From: Piscirickettsiaceae bacterium
GTDB lineage: Bacteria > Pseudomonadota > Gammaproteobacteria > Nitrosococcales > Methylophagaceae
Assembly (NCBI GenBank): GCA_030627065.1
Contig: DAOUSV010000001.1
Location: forward strand, 1-32,094
DNA: 32,094 nt
Direction of reading: 5' to 3'
Part shown: piece by piece, positions 24,701 to 32,094 of the stretch
Numbering within the stretch: the stretch's first letter is position 1
How the letters are laid out: every line of letters starts with the position of its first letter
Translations under genes and position numbers: made by a program
The notes under the pieces: model-generated
What the model was told of the DNA's origin: nothing
What the model saw: the letters and a program-made list of their open reading frames with translations, nothing else
The model's database searches: none

Positions 24701-26268
24701 TGCCAGGAGTCACGCTTATTTCACCACCGCCACATCATGATATCTACTCGATTGAAGATTTAGCACAGCTAATTTTCGATTTGAAACAAGTTAATCCTGA
24801 TGCTCTAATTTCAGTGAAATTAGTATCAGAAGCGGGCGTAGGTACAATCGCGGCTGGTGTGGCTAAAGCTTATGCTGATTTAATCACTATTTCAGGCTAT
24901 GACGGTGGTACGGCGGCAAGCCCATTAACCTCAGTTAAATATGCTGGTGGCCCATGGGAATTAGGCTTGAGTGAAACGCATCAAGCATTGCGAGCCAATA
25001 ACTTGCGAGATAAAGTTCGCTTGCAAACAGATGGCGGCTTGAAAACAGGTTTAGATGTAATTAAAGCGGCAATATTAGGGGCGGAAAGCTTTGCCTTTGG
25101 TACTGGCCCTATGGTGGCGTTAGGGTGTAAATTCCTACGTATCTGTCACCTGAATAACTGTGCGACCGGTGTTGCAACTCAGAATGATGTATTGCGTAGC
25201 AGTCACTTTATTGGTCTGCCGCAAATGGTAATGAACTACTTCCAGTTTGTTGCCCGTGAAACCCAAGAGTGGTTAGCGATTTTGGGTGTGAGTAATATGG
25301 CTGATTTGATTGGCCGTACTGATTTGCTTGAAATATTGCCTGGTACAACAGACAAACAACGCAAACTAGATTTAGAACCATTATTATCAACAGCAGGTGT
25401 GGCGGCTGATAAGCCTCAATACTGTGTTGAGCCACATAATGAACCTTATGATAAAGGTGTTCTTGCTGAACAAATGATTGTTGATATGAAAGAGGCTATT
25501 GCCAATAAAACAGGCGGTTTCTTTGAATATGATGTGCGTAATATCAATCGCTCTATTGGTGGTCGGATCTCTGGTGAAATTGCTAGGCATCACGGAAATT
25601 ACGGCATGAGTAAGTCACCACTTCGCTTGCAGTTTACTGGTTCTGCGGGCCAGAGCTTTGGCGTATGGAATGCGGGTGGTTTGGAAATGCGTCTTGAAGG
25701 CGATGCGAATGACTATGTAGGTAAAGGAATGGCGGCTGGTAAGCTGACGATTTATCCTTCACCAGAAAGTGATTTTGCAACACAAGAAGCCAGCATTATG
25801 GGTAATACCTGTTTATATGGTGCAACAGGCGGCGCATTGTATGCTGCTGGTTTAGCAGGCGAACGCTTTGCTGTTCGTAACTCAGGTGCAATAGCTGTTA
25901 TTGAAGGTCTTGGCGATCACGGTTGTGAATATATGACTGGTGGTGTGGTGGCTGTATTAGGTGAAACAGGGCTGAACTTTGGCGCGGGAATGACCGGCGG
26001 CTTTGCTTATGTCTTGGATCTTGATGATACTTTCTCTGAGCGTTATAACCCTGAATTAATCGAATTGATTCGGATGAATAGCGATGATGTTTCAGATTAT
26101 GCCGATCATTTGAAAATATTGATTGAAGATCATGTTCGTGAAACAAACAGTGATTGGGGTAATCAATTACTAGATATGTTTAAGCAACGTTTGGCACAGT
26201 TCTGGTTAGTGAAGCCTAAAGCAGCGGCACTTGATGATTTGTTAGCACTAGCAACAAAGGCGAAGTAA
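21787..26268 (+). CDS. gltB: Glutamate synthase (NADPH) large subunit
   Basis: The roughly 1493-residue flavoprotein makes glutamate from glutamine and 2-oxoglutarate. A short propeptide ends at FEKDN, and C follows as the N-terminal nucleophile of the class II amidotransferase (CGFGLIAQ). The order is glutaminase domain (to about 430), central domain, FMN-binding synthase domain (about 790-1180, with GRSNSGEGGEDP) and C-terminal GXGXG beta-helix. [3Fe-4S] ligands are C1114, C1120 and C1125 in GCKFLRICHLNNCATG. Start choice is open: ATG 21787 lies 18 nt after AGGAG (21764-21768), an in-frame ATT at 21775 is 6 nt from it, and GTG 21802 has AAGG 8 nt upstream. All keep the catalytic Cys. Confidence 0.96.
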   Translation: MKVYDVSQPTELEQGLYRPEFEKDNCGFGLIAQMDGKESHWLVETAIEALANLTHRGAIGADGKTGDGCGLLMKKPDGFFRVIADELGFSLADNYAVGMVFLSQDEAKASANQDVVTQQLSDQGLEVLGWREVPVDAEAACGDTALALLPIMRQVFVNPAADMDKAAFERHLYIARRLAEKAITDEAFYIPTLSSQVVSYKGLVMPAYLKTFYKDLNDERMETAVCVFHQRFSTNTWPQWKLAQPFRYLAHNGEINTIQGNRNWALARGTKFATSLIDNMDDIRPLVNTSGSDSSSMDNMLEAMMAGGINMFRAMRLLVPAAWQNDNTMDKDLKAFYNYNSMHMEPWDGPAGVVLTDGRYAACSLDRNGLRPARYIITKDRHITIASEVGVYKYKPEDVLTKGRLKPGQMLAVDTETGELLLPDDINDALKNAQPYREWIETSLKRIEDTADDETQATLEGDYLVTYEKLFQVSFEERDQVIRVLGEAGQEATGSMGDDTPFPVMSHKERSLFDYFRQQFAQVTNPPIDSLRENIVMSLETCFGREHNLFEEGPEHAERVVVDSPVLSESRFYQLLELGDDDKNYQSTVISLGYSAELGLEAAVDRIVDQAEQAVRNGSVIIVLTDRNLNSESLPVHALLATGAVHHRLIKSGLRCDANIVVETATARDSHHFAVLIGYGATAIYPYLAYASLNDMINTHEIKDMTCPEVCASYRKGINKGLFKVTSKMGISTIASYRGAQLFEIIGLHETIVDKCFLGTTSRISGTGFEELQTDQQTVSDNAWNPRKKREQGGLLKYVHGNEYHAYNPDVIATLQKAVQGGSYNDYKAYAKLVNERPAMVLRDLLALKESDSPLALEDVESVGNILARFDSAGMSLGALSPEAHEALAVAMNTLGGRSNSGEGGEDPARFGTKKVSKIKQIASGRFGVTPHYLVNADVLQIKVAQGAKPGEGGQLPGGKVNQMIATLRHSVPGVTLISPPPHHDIYSIEDLAQLIFDLKQVNPDALISVKLVSEAGVGTIAAGVAKAYADLITISGYDGGTAASPLTSVKYAGGPWELGLSETHQALRANNLRDKVRLQTDGGLKTGLDVIKAAILGAESFAFGTGPMVALGCKFLRICHLNNCATGVATQNDVLRSSHFIGLPQMVMNYFQFVARETQEWLAILGVSNMADLIGRTDLLEILPGTTDKQRKLDLEPLLSTAGVAADKPQYCVEPHNEPYDKGVLAEQMIVDMKEAIANKTGGFFEYDVRNINRSIGGRISGEIARHHGNYGMSKSPLRLQFTGSAGQSFGVWNAGGLEMRLEGDANDYVGKGMAAGKLTIYPSPESDFATQEASIMGNTCLYGATGGALYAAGLAGERFAVRNSGAIAVIEGLGDHGCEYMTGGVVAVLGETGLNFGAGMTGGFAYVLDLDDTFSERYNPELIELIRMNSDDVSDYADHLKILIEDHVRETNSDWGNQLLDMFKQRLAQFWLVKPKAAALDDLLALATKAK

Positions 26269-26270
26269 TT

Positions 26271-27674
26271 ATGGCTAAAAATACCTTTCAATTTCTAGAT
26301 GTTAAACGCCACGATCCTAAAAAGATTGATGCTAAAAAACGAGTTGAAAACTTTGGTGAGATTTACGAAGGCTTTGATGCAAAAGCATCAGCCGATCAAT
26401 CTGATCGTTGTTTAGAATGTGGTAACCCGTATTGTGAATGGAAATGCCCAGTGCATAACTATATTCCAAACTGGTTGAAACTGGTTAGCGAAGGCAATAT
26501 CGAGCAAGCGGCTGAATTAGCCCATCAAACAAACACTTTGCCAGAGATTTGTGGTCGAGTATGTCCACAAGATCGTCTTTGTGAAGGTGCATGTACCTTA
26601 AATGATGGTTTTGGTGCGGTTACGATTGGTTCTGTTGAAAAATACATTACCGATACCGCCTTAGAGCAAGGCTGGCGACCTGATATGTCTAAAGTAAAAG
26701 ACACAGGCAAGCGGGTTGCTATTGTTGGTGCAGGCCCTGCTGGTTTAGGTTGTGCTGATATTTTAGTGCGTGCCGGTGTGACACCAGTTGTGTTTGATAA
26801 GCATGAAGAAATTGGTGGCTTATTAACCTTTGGTATTCCAGAATTTAAACTTGAAAAAGAGGTAGTGAAACGTCGTCGCGAAGTGCTTGAAGGCATGGGT
26901 GTTGAGTCTGTTTTAAATACCGATATTGGTAAAGATATTCAATTCCAAACTTTGCTTGATGAATACGATGCGGTGTTTTTAGGCATGGGAACATACACTT
27001 ATATGAAAGGTGGTTTCCCCGGTGAAGATAAGCAAGGTGTTTATGAAGCATTGCCTTATTTAGTTGCCAACAATAAACAATTATTAGACTTAAACCCAGT
27101 AGATTATGTTGATTTAAAAGGTCAAAAAGTAGTTGTTTTAGGTGGTGGTGATACTGCGATGGATTGTAATCGTACTGCTATTCGTCAAGGTGCTGAAATT
27201 GTGCAATGTGCGTATCGTCGTGATGAAGAAAATATGCCCGGTTCACGTCGTGAAGTGAATAACGCTAAAGAAGAAGGCGTTGAGTTCTTATGGAACCGTC
27301 AACCGATTGAAGTTATGGGTGATGACAAAGTAACTGGTATTAAAGTGATTACCACCGAATTAGGCGAGCCTGATGAAAATGGTCGTCGTCGTCCAGAACC
27401 GATTGCAGGTAGTGAAGAAATTATTGATGCTGATGCTGTAATTATCGCGTTTGGTTTCCGTCCAAGTCCTGCACCGTGGTTTGCTGAGTTTGGTGTGGAA
27501 GTGAATTCATGGGGTGGTGTTATTGCTCCTGAAGATGGCAAGTTTGGATTTCAAACAACCAATGAAAAGATCTTTGCTGGTGGTGATATGGTGCGAGGAT
27601 CTGACCTTGTAGTTACCGCTGTTTGGGAAGGTCGCCAAGCGGGTGAAGGGATTTTAGACTTTCTTAAAGTCTAG
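26271..27674 (+). CDS. gltD: Glutamate synthase small subunit
   Basis: The 467-residue NADPH-oxidising partner of GltB passes electrons through FAD and Fe-S clusters. N-terminal cysteines form two clusters: CLECGNPYCEWKCPVHN and CGRVCPQDRLCEGAC. The FAD motif is VAIVGAGPAGLGCAD (about 144-158) and the NADPH motif VVLGGGDTAMDCNR (about 288-301). The C-terminal GGDMVRGSDLVVTAVWEGR completes the FAD site. The ATG is 2 nt after the gltB stop, so translation is coupled. Confidence 0.97.
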   Translation: MAKNTFQFLDVKRHDPKKIDAKKRVENFGEIYEGFDAKASADQSDRCLECGNPYCEWKCPVHNYIPNWLKLVSEGNIEQAAELAHQTNTLPEICGRVCPQDRLCEGACTLNDGFGAVTIGSVEKYITDTALEQGWRPDMSKVKDTGKRVAIVGAGPAGLGCADILVRAGVTPVVFDKHEEIGGLLTFGIPEFKLEKEVVKRRREVLEGMGVESVLNTDIGKDIQFQTLLDEYDAVFLGMGTYTYMKGGFPGEDKQGVYEALPYLVANNKQLLDLNPVDYVDLKGQKVVVLGGGDTAMDCNRTAIRQGAEIVQCAYRRDEENMPGSRREVNNAKEEGVEFLWNRQPIEVMGDDKVTGIKVITTELGEPDENGRRRPEPIAGSEEIIDADAVIIAFGFRPSPAPWFAEFGVEVNSWGGVIAPEDGKFGFQTTNEKIFAGGDMVRGSDLVVTAVWEGRQAGEGILDFLKV

Positions 27675-27697
27675 TCGTTAATATAGAAGGAAAGTTT

Positions 27698-28765
27698 GTG
27701 TCAGAACTAAAAAATGATCGTTATCTAAGAGCATTACTCCGTCAACCTGTTGATAAAACACCTGTATGGGTGATGCGTCAAGCAGGGCGCTATTTGCCTG
27801 AATACCGTGAAGTACGTGCGAAAGCAGGCGACTTTATGACGTTGTGTTCAACGCCTGATCTGGCTTGTGAGGTGACTTTACAGCCTCTGCGTCGCTTTGA
27901 TTTAGATGCGGCTATTATCTTTTCTGATATTTTGACCATCCCAGATGCGATGGGTTTAGGGTTGCACTTTGTTGCTGGTGAAGGCCCGAAGTTTACCAAC
28001 GTTATTAAAAGCACCGCTGATATTGCTAAGTTAGGTGTTCCAGATATGGAAGATAACTTGGGTTATGTGATGGATGCGATTCGACTGACGCGTCGTGAAA
28101 TTGATGGCAAAGTGCCATTGATTGGTTTTAGCGGTAGCCCGTGGACATTGGCGTGTTATATGGTCGAAGGCGGTTCGAGTAAAGACTTTGCTAAAGTAAA
28201 AGGTATGTTATTTGATGAGCCTAAACAAATGCACGCTTTGCTTAATGTCTTAGCGGATTCGGTGATTGCGTATTTGAATGCTCAAATTGCGGCCGGTGCT
28301 CAATCTATTATGTTGTTTGATACTTGGGGTGGTGCATTAAGCACAACAAATTACCAAGAATTTTCATTGGCGTATATGCAAAAAATTGTAGCGGGTTTAA
28401 CCCGAGAAGCTGATGGTAGAAAAGTACCTGTTACTTTATTCACCAAAGGTGGCGGTCAATGGTTAGAGCTCATGGCGGCAACAGGTGTTGATGCGATTGG
28501 CCTTGATTGGACAACGGATATTACTACTGCACGTAAACGAGTAGGTGATAAAGTGACATTGCAAGGCAATATGGATCCTTGTGTGCTTTATGCTTCAGCA
28601 GATCGTGTTGAACAAGAAGTTGCCAGTGTTTTAGCCGGCTTTGGCCCAGGTGAAACTGGCCATGTGTTTAATCTCGGCCACGGTATTCACCCAACTATCG
28701 CACCTGAAAAAATGGAACGGTTAGTAGATTCAGTACATAAGCTAAGTGAACCTTATCACGCTTAG
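27698..28765 (+). CDS. hemE: Uroporphyrinogen decarboxylase
   Basis: The 355-residue enzyme removes four carboxyl groups from uroporphyrinogen III to give coproporphyrinogen III in heme synthesis. The signature PVWVMRQAGRYLPEYR is at about 22-37. FSDILTIPDAMG contains the catalytic Asp, and IGFSGSPWTLACYMVEGG and LGHGIHP are typical. The GTG start at 27698 has AGAAGGAAAG upstream. It lies 23 nt after gltD, the gltB-gltD-hemE order also seen in Pseudomonas. A strong terminator follows 26 nt downstream. Confidence 0.97.
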   Translation: MSELKNDRYLRALLRQPVDKTPVWVMRQAGRYLPEYREVRAKAGDFMTLCSTPDLACEVTLQPLRRFDLDAAIIFSDILTIPDAMGLGLHFVAGEGPKFTNVIKSTADIAKLGVPDMEDNLGYVMDAIRLTRREIDGKVPLIGFSGSPWTLACYMVEGGSSKDFAKVKGMLFDEPKQMHALLNVLADSVIAYLNAQIAAGAQSIMLFDTWGGALSTTNYQEFSLAYMQKIVAGLTREADGRKVPVTLFTKGGGQWLELMAATGVDAIGLDWTTDITTARKRVGDKVTLQGNMDPCVLYASADRVEQEVASVLAGFGPGETGHVFNLGHGIHPTIAPEKMERLVDSVHKLSEPYHA

Positions 28766-28791
28766 ATCACTGTATTCAGATAGATAATAAG

Positions 28792-28827
28792 AAAGCTAGG
28801 TAGATTGAATCTACCTAGCTTTTTTTT
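28792..28827. terminator. Strong intrinsic terminator after hemE, probably bidirectional
   Basis: A perfect 14-bp stem pairs 28792-28805 with 28809-28822 around a 3-nt loop, followed by eight T on the + strand. On the minus strand it is followed by TTCTTATTAT, so it may also stop the transcript coming from the nitrate genes to its right. Confidence 0.92.
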
Positions 28828-28851
28828 AGAAAAACGAAAAGTATTTAGAAC

Positions 28852-29272
28852 TTAACTTGACCGTGAACCCAGAACTTTTCTGTATCCGGTAACGAGCTGT
28901 TTATTTTGTTGATTCCAACGTTGTTGTATCTCTGCTAACGCTAAGTGAATACCGTTGTCTTTCGGTAATACTAAGGGTCTAGAAGGGTCGCCTTTTTCGA
29001 GAAGTATTAATGTATGTTCAAAGGTTCGTAATGAGTTGCTCAATTTTAATGCGTAATACGACTGAGGGATGAGTCGTGTATTGTGTTAATAGAAAGGCAA
29101 TCTGGTAAGAACGCATACGCTCACTACCCGCATCATTAATAGCCGCAGCACCACCTTCTAAACGTCTAGATGCATATAAGGTCGAGGCAATAGCGATAAA
29201 TACAATAATAAAATAGACCAGCAATAAAGTGGTGATCTTTTGTTGAATTATCAGCTTAGAAAGGTTCATCAT
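28852..29272 (-). pseudogene. Frameshifted, truncated NarX/PilJ-type nitrate-sensor remnant
   Basis: Two overlapping frames together encode the start of a NarX-like sensor. The first (29272 down to a stop at 29018) has a membrane helix (LLLVYFIIVFIAIASTLYA) and the nitrate-binding P-box-like INDAGSERMRSYQIAFLL. The second frame continues as LSNSLRTFEHTLILLEKGDPS and ends at 28852. Reading AAA instead of AAAA in the run near 29046-29049 would join them (RIK then LSNSLR). Even joined, the product is only about 140-150 residues, without a second helix, HAMP or kinase domain. It directly follows a kinase-phosphatase gene and a nitrate transporter, so it is probably a decayed nitrate sensor. A sequencing error could explain the shift but not the truncation. 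Confidence 0.7.
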
Positions 29273-29329
29273 TGAATTGCTATTTCCAGCAAAAAAAGTG
29301 TAGACCATAGTCTATAAGTGATATTTTTC

Positions 29330-31054
29330 TTAGGTTATCATTAAATAAATTAAGAGTAAGTTAGTGCCCAATAATAGAATAGACATGGTTTTCCAAAATT
29401 TTAAAGGATTACGTTCAAGTAACGGTAGTTGATCTTCTTTTAAAAACTGGGGATTGGGTTTTCTTAAATCACATTCAAATTCTGACATTTTTTCATAGCG
29501 ATTTAGAGGATCAACAAGTACGGCTTTTCTAATCGCTTTATCAATCCAATGTGGGATATTACTTATATAGCTACTGATAGGTCGGTATTGTAAGCGGCGA
29601 AATGATGCATTATCTGATGCGCGAGAAAGTCTATCGCCGTAGGGGAGTTTCCCTGTAATCATTTCATAGGTAATACAGCCAAGGGCAAACAGGTCGGACT
29701 GTGAGGTGCCTACACCATTGATAAGGTATTCGGGGGCAGTGTAGTGCTTTGTACCTAATAATTCTTGTCGTTCAATGGGGGTTGATACATCAGACATGCC
29801 TGCAATTTTTGTTGAACCGAAATCAACTATTTTGACCAAGCCTTCAGCCGTAATCATAATATTACCCGGCTTAATATCTTGATGTAGCATATCTAAACGG
29901 TGAAAGGCACGAAGCCCGGATACCGCTTGTGACACAATGTTTCTAATCTCAGTTAGATCAGGTTCAACTTGGTCTGTCATCCATTGTTCAAGTGTTTTTC
30001 CTTCAATATATTCCATCACATAATAAAGAAAATGACGTGGACGTGTTTGTTCGATGGTTCTGATAACGTGAGGGCTATTTATACGCCTACCGATCCACTC
30101 TTCCATTTGAAAACGCTCGAGATAAGCAGGATCATCCTCAAAGTTAATCGAAGGTGTTTTAAGCACCACTTTTTCATTGGTGTCGGTATCAATGGCAAGA
30201 TAAAGCTGACTAGTTGAGCTGGCATGTAATTCTCTAGTTACACGATACCCATCTAAAGTGACACCTTCATATAATTCAGGAGGAAAGGGAAGTTTTGTGA
30301 GTTGTGAATAGACCTCCTCAACATCCTGCGAAGGTAATTCTTTAATTTGTATCGCCTGACAACTGATATTATCAAGACTGCCATTTTGCAGAGATTGAGC
30401 GACTAACTGTTCACATAAAATGGTTAAATCATGTTGTTCATATTTAATGGCATCAAGAATAACCTTGTCAGAGAGGGTGTCATGAACACCATCCGTTGCA
30501 ATAAAAAATATATCACCCACCTCAACGGTTAATGATTTGTAATCAATATCTAAGCGATAATCTATACCCATCGCACGACCGAGATATTCTTGTTGTCCGG
30601 GCATATGGACACGATGATCTGTTGTTAACTGCTCTAGACTGTTATCACGAAACAGGTAAATACGAGAATCGCCGACATGAAATAAATGAGCCGTTGTGGA
30701 CTTAATGACCAGCCCACAAAAGGTAGTTGCTAAACCACGAGAAATATCGTGGTATTGATTACTTTGGCTAAATAACCAGTTATTAATCGCAGTAAGAACC
30801 TTGCCTCCTGATTTTTTGACCGACCACGAATCAGGCGTGCTGAAATAGTCTTCCATGAAACCAGTAACACAAGCCTGACTAGCTTGTTTTGCTTCTGAAC
30901 TACTACTGACACCATCGGCTAAAGCAAAGGCTGCACCTTTACCTGCCAATAGGGCAACATTAACAGGAATAAAATGACCAACATAATCTTGGTTTTCTTC
31001 CTTCATGCCTTTTTCAGAGCGTGAGCCGACCTGTAGTTTTAATTTAGACGTCAT
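29330..31054 (-). CDS. PP2C phosphatase-Ser/Thr kinase fusion with C-terminal membrane anchor
   Basis: The 574-residue protein has an N-terminal PP2C phosphatase (about 1-240): metal ligands in ALADGVS (D47), HVGDSRIY, ATDG (D187) and LDNIS (D228), all intact. A protein kinase domain (about 265-535) has VVLKTP (K299), HQDIKPGN (D393, N398) and DFG (411-413). The glycine-rich loop is replaced by LHASSTSQLYLA, and the HRD arginine is Gln, so activity may be altered. A helix at about 556-573 anchors it in the membrane. A kinase of this kind lies between nasA and nirB in Pseudomonas (PA1782), so a role in nitrate use is plausible but unproven. It begins 3 nt after the transporter stop. Confidence 0.9.
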   Translation of the reverse strand: MTSKLKLQVGSRSEKGMKEENQDYVGHFIPVNVALLAGKGAAFALADGVSSSSEAKQASQACVTGFMEDYFSTPDSWSVKKSGGKVLTAINNWLFSQSNQYHDISRGLATTFCGLVIKSTTAHLFHVGDSRIYLFRDNSLEQLTTDHRVHMPGQQEYLGRAMGIDYRLDIDYKSLTVEVGDIFFIATDGVHDTLSDKVILDAIKYEQHDLTILCEQLVAQSLQNGSLDNISCQAIQIKELPSQDVEEVYSQLTKLPFPPELYEGVTLDGYRVTRELHASSTSQLYLAIDTDTNEKVVLKTPSINFEDDPAYLERFQMEEWIGRRINSPHVIRTIEQTRPRHFLYYVMEYIEGKTLEQWMTDQVEPDLTEIRNIVSQAVSGLRAFHRLDMLHQDIKPGNIMITAEGLVKIVDFGSTKIAGMSDVSTPIERQELLGTKHYTAPEYLINGVGTSQSDLFALGCITYEMITGKLPYGDRLSRASDNASFRRLQYRPISSYISNIPHWIDKAIRKAVLVDPLNRYEKMSEFECDLRKPNPQFLKEDQLPLLERNPLKFWKTMSILLLGTNLLLIYLMIT

Positions 31055-31056
31055 TA

Positions 31057-32094
31057 TTAATTCACATCAATCATTTGCACAGTCCCATCTGGCAGGATTT
31101 CAGCCATTTGTCCTTTGGGTTCATCCATAAATTGTACCGCGATTAATATTGCGACAGCAGTTACCGCGATAATAAGAAAAAATGTTTGTGTCGCCACTAG
31201 GGATAATATCGTTAAGAATATTAAAGCACCAATATTGCCGTAAGCACCTGTCATACCTGCAATTTGTCCAGTTAAACGACGTTGAATCAATGGTACAACA
31301 GCAAAGACAGCCCCACAACCAGCATTGACAAAAAAAGCACAGCCCATTGATGCTAATACCGCCAAGGCTATTGGCCATTCTGACGTGATTTGACTCATGA
31401 CATAATAACCTACAGATAAGCCTGCAATACAAAAACTCAAAGCCATTTTACGACCAAAGCGATCACTTATTAAGCCTCCCGCTGGACGTGATACTAGATT
31501 CATAAAAGCGAAGCCTGAACCTAATAACCCAGCCTGAACTGCACTAAGGTCAAAGGTAGTATAAAAGAATAACGGCAACATTGAGACAACGGCTAATTCA
31601 GAACCAAATGTCACCATATAGGCTAGATCTAATACAGCAACTTGCTTGAATTTATAGCGATGAATTTCAGGAATGGGCTTAAAGAAGATGTCTTTATTAA
31701 CTTGATAAATATGATAAGCCTGATAAAAATAAAGTACAAACAGGCCAATATAGATGGCTTGTACCGTTGAAGCCGATAGCAAATCAACGCCGCTTGGAGA
31801 AAGTTTCCACGACAAAACGGCTAATGCAGCATACATTGGAATATTCATTAGCAAATAGAAATACAGATCACCCTTGCTAGTAACTTCTAAGCCGCCTGAT
31901 TTTTTAGGTTTGAAATAGGTTGAGCCTTTAGGTGTATCAGACACACTAAAATAATAAATAAAGGCATAAATTAAAGCAATAACGCCGGTAAAGGCAACTG
32001 CATAACGCCAGCCATCATCACCACCAAATAATAAGGCAATAGCCGGTAAACTAATCGCCGCCCCAGCCGCTCCGAAATTACCTAAGCCGCCATA
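31057..32094 (-). CDS. NarK/NasA-family nitrate/nitrite transporter (partial, start outside window)
   Basis: The C-terminal 345 residues of a major-facilitator transporter are seen. The frame stays open to the window edge (beginning GGLGNFGAAGAAISLPAIA), so the GTG at 31944 is not the start and the gene begins beyond 32094. GGLGNFG matches the nitrate signature of NarK proteins, and SDRFGRKMAL is the MFS loop motif. Seven or so membrane helices are visible. The longer central loop (SDTPKGSTYFKPKKSGGL) resembles NarK1/NasA types. Transport direction (uptake or nitrate/nitrite exchange) cannot be told. It is the upstream gene of the kinase-phosphatase. Confidence 0.92.
   Translation of the reverse strand, partial: YGGLGNFGAAGAAISLPAIALLFGGDDGWRYAVAFTGVIALIYAFIYYFSVSDTPKGSTYFKPKKSGGLEVTSKGDLYFYLLMNIPMYAALAVLSWKLSPSGVDLLSASTVQAIYIGLFVLYFYQAYHIYQVNKDIFFKPIPEIHRYKFKQVAVLDLAYMVTFGSELAVVSMLPLFFYTTFDLSAVQAGLLGSGFAFMNLVSRPAGGLISDRFGRKMALSFCIAGLSVGYYVMSQITSEWPIALAVLASMGCAFFVNAGCGAVFAVVPLIQRRLTGQIAGMTGAYGNIGALIFLTILSLVATQTFFLIIAVTAVAILIAVQFMDEPKGQMAEILPDGTVQMIDVN

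Noticed and set aside
26525..26896. 123-codon minus-strand open frame within gltD
   Set aside because: Antisense to strongly conserved Fe-S and FAD motifs of gltD; composition explains the open frame.
29018..29272. Reading the nitrate-sensor fragment as a complete chemoreceptor or pilus signalling gene
   Set aside because: No methyl-accepting, HAMP or second membrane segment follows, and the continuation is in another frame; a remnant explains it better.
31121..31432. 103-codon Cys-rich minus-strand frame in the transporter gene
   Set aside because: Same-strand out-of-frame shadow of membrane helices; cysteines come from shifted Val/Ala codons.
1..32094. CRISPR arrays, insertion sequences, prophage or toxin-antitoxin genes
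   Set aside because: No regularly spaced repeats, transposase, integrase, phage structural or toxin-like products were recognised in any frame.

Overview
The window looks like chromosomal DNA of a moderately AT-rich, free-living gammaproteobacterium. The gene orders match that class: def-fmt-rsmB and trkA beside lysM-dprA-smg-topA, pyrR-pyrB-pyrC' beside ruvX-yqgE, and gltB-gltD-hemE. A Methylophaga/Cycloclasticus-like marine lineage fits the gene mix and composition, but that is a guess. Almost everything is core metabolism and housekeeping. I see no prophage, insertion sequence, CRISPR array or obvious defence island.

Layout. (1) Positions 1-1262 hold a tRNA-Asp with its own promoter, then a leftward pair (small DUF3012 lipoprotein and a HAD hydrolase) bracketed by degraded dispersed repeats that abut the stop codons of the neighbouring genes. 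(2) Positions 1263-13110 hold twelve leftward genes with almost no spacers: def, fmt, rsmB, a DUF4390 gene, ntrY, ntrX, trkA, yqgE, ruvX, pyrR, pyrB, and a non-catalytic dihydroorotase homologue pyrC'. Most junctions are overlaps, five of them 4-nt ATGA or GTGA overlaps, so this is probably one long transcription unit joining translation start, rRNA methylation, a two-component system, potassium uptake and pyrimidine synthesis. (3) A c-type cytochrome with its own terminator runs leftward. Facing away from it is a rightward group: a TsaP-like LysM protein, dprA, smg, topA and a chalcone-isomerase-like exported protein. (4) An unrecognised lipoprotein and purE-purK run leftward. A strong sigma70 promoter drives gltB-gltD, followed by hemE and a strong terminator. 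(5) The right end runs leftward and is nitrate-related: a NarK-family transporter that continues past the window edge, a PP2C phosphatase/Ser-Thr kinase fusion, and a frameshifted, truncated remnant of a NarX-like nitrate sensor.

Functional links. Nitrogen is a recurring theme: NarK brings in nitrate, GltBD assimilates ammonium, NtrY-NtrX is nitrogen-type sensing, and PurEK and PyrBC' use the resulting glutamine and aspartate nitrogen. The most unusual items are an NtrX whose AAA+ domain has lost the GAFTGA loop and both arginine-finger positions, a dprA whose conserved N-terminus has no ATG/GTG/TTG start, the nitrate-sensor remnant beside the kinase-phosphatase, and the repeats flush with gene ends. 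I did not find a convincing wholly new system.
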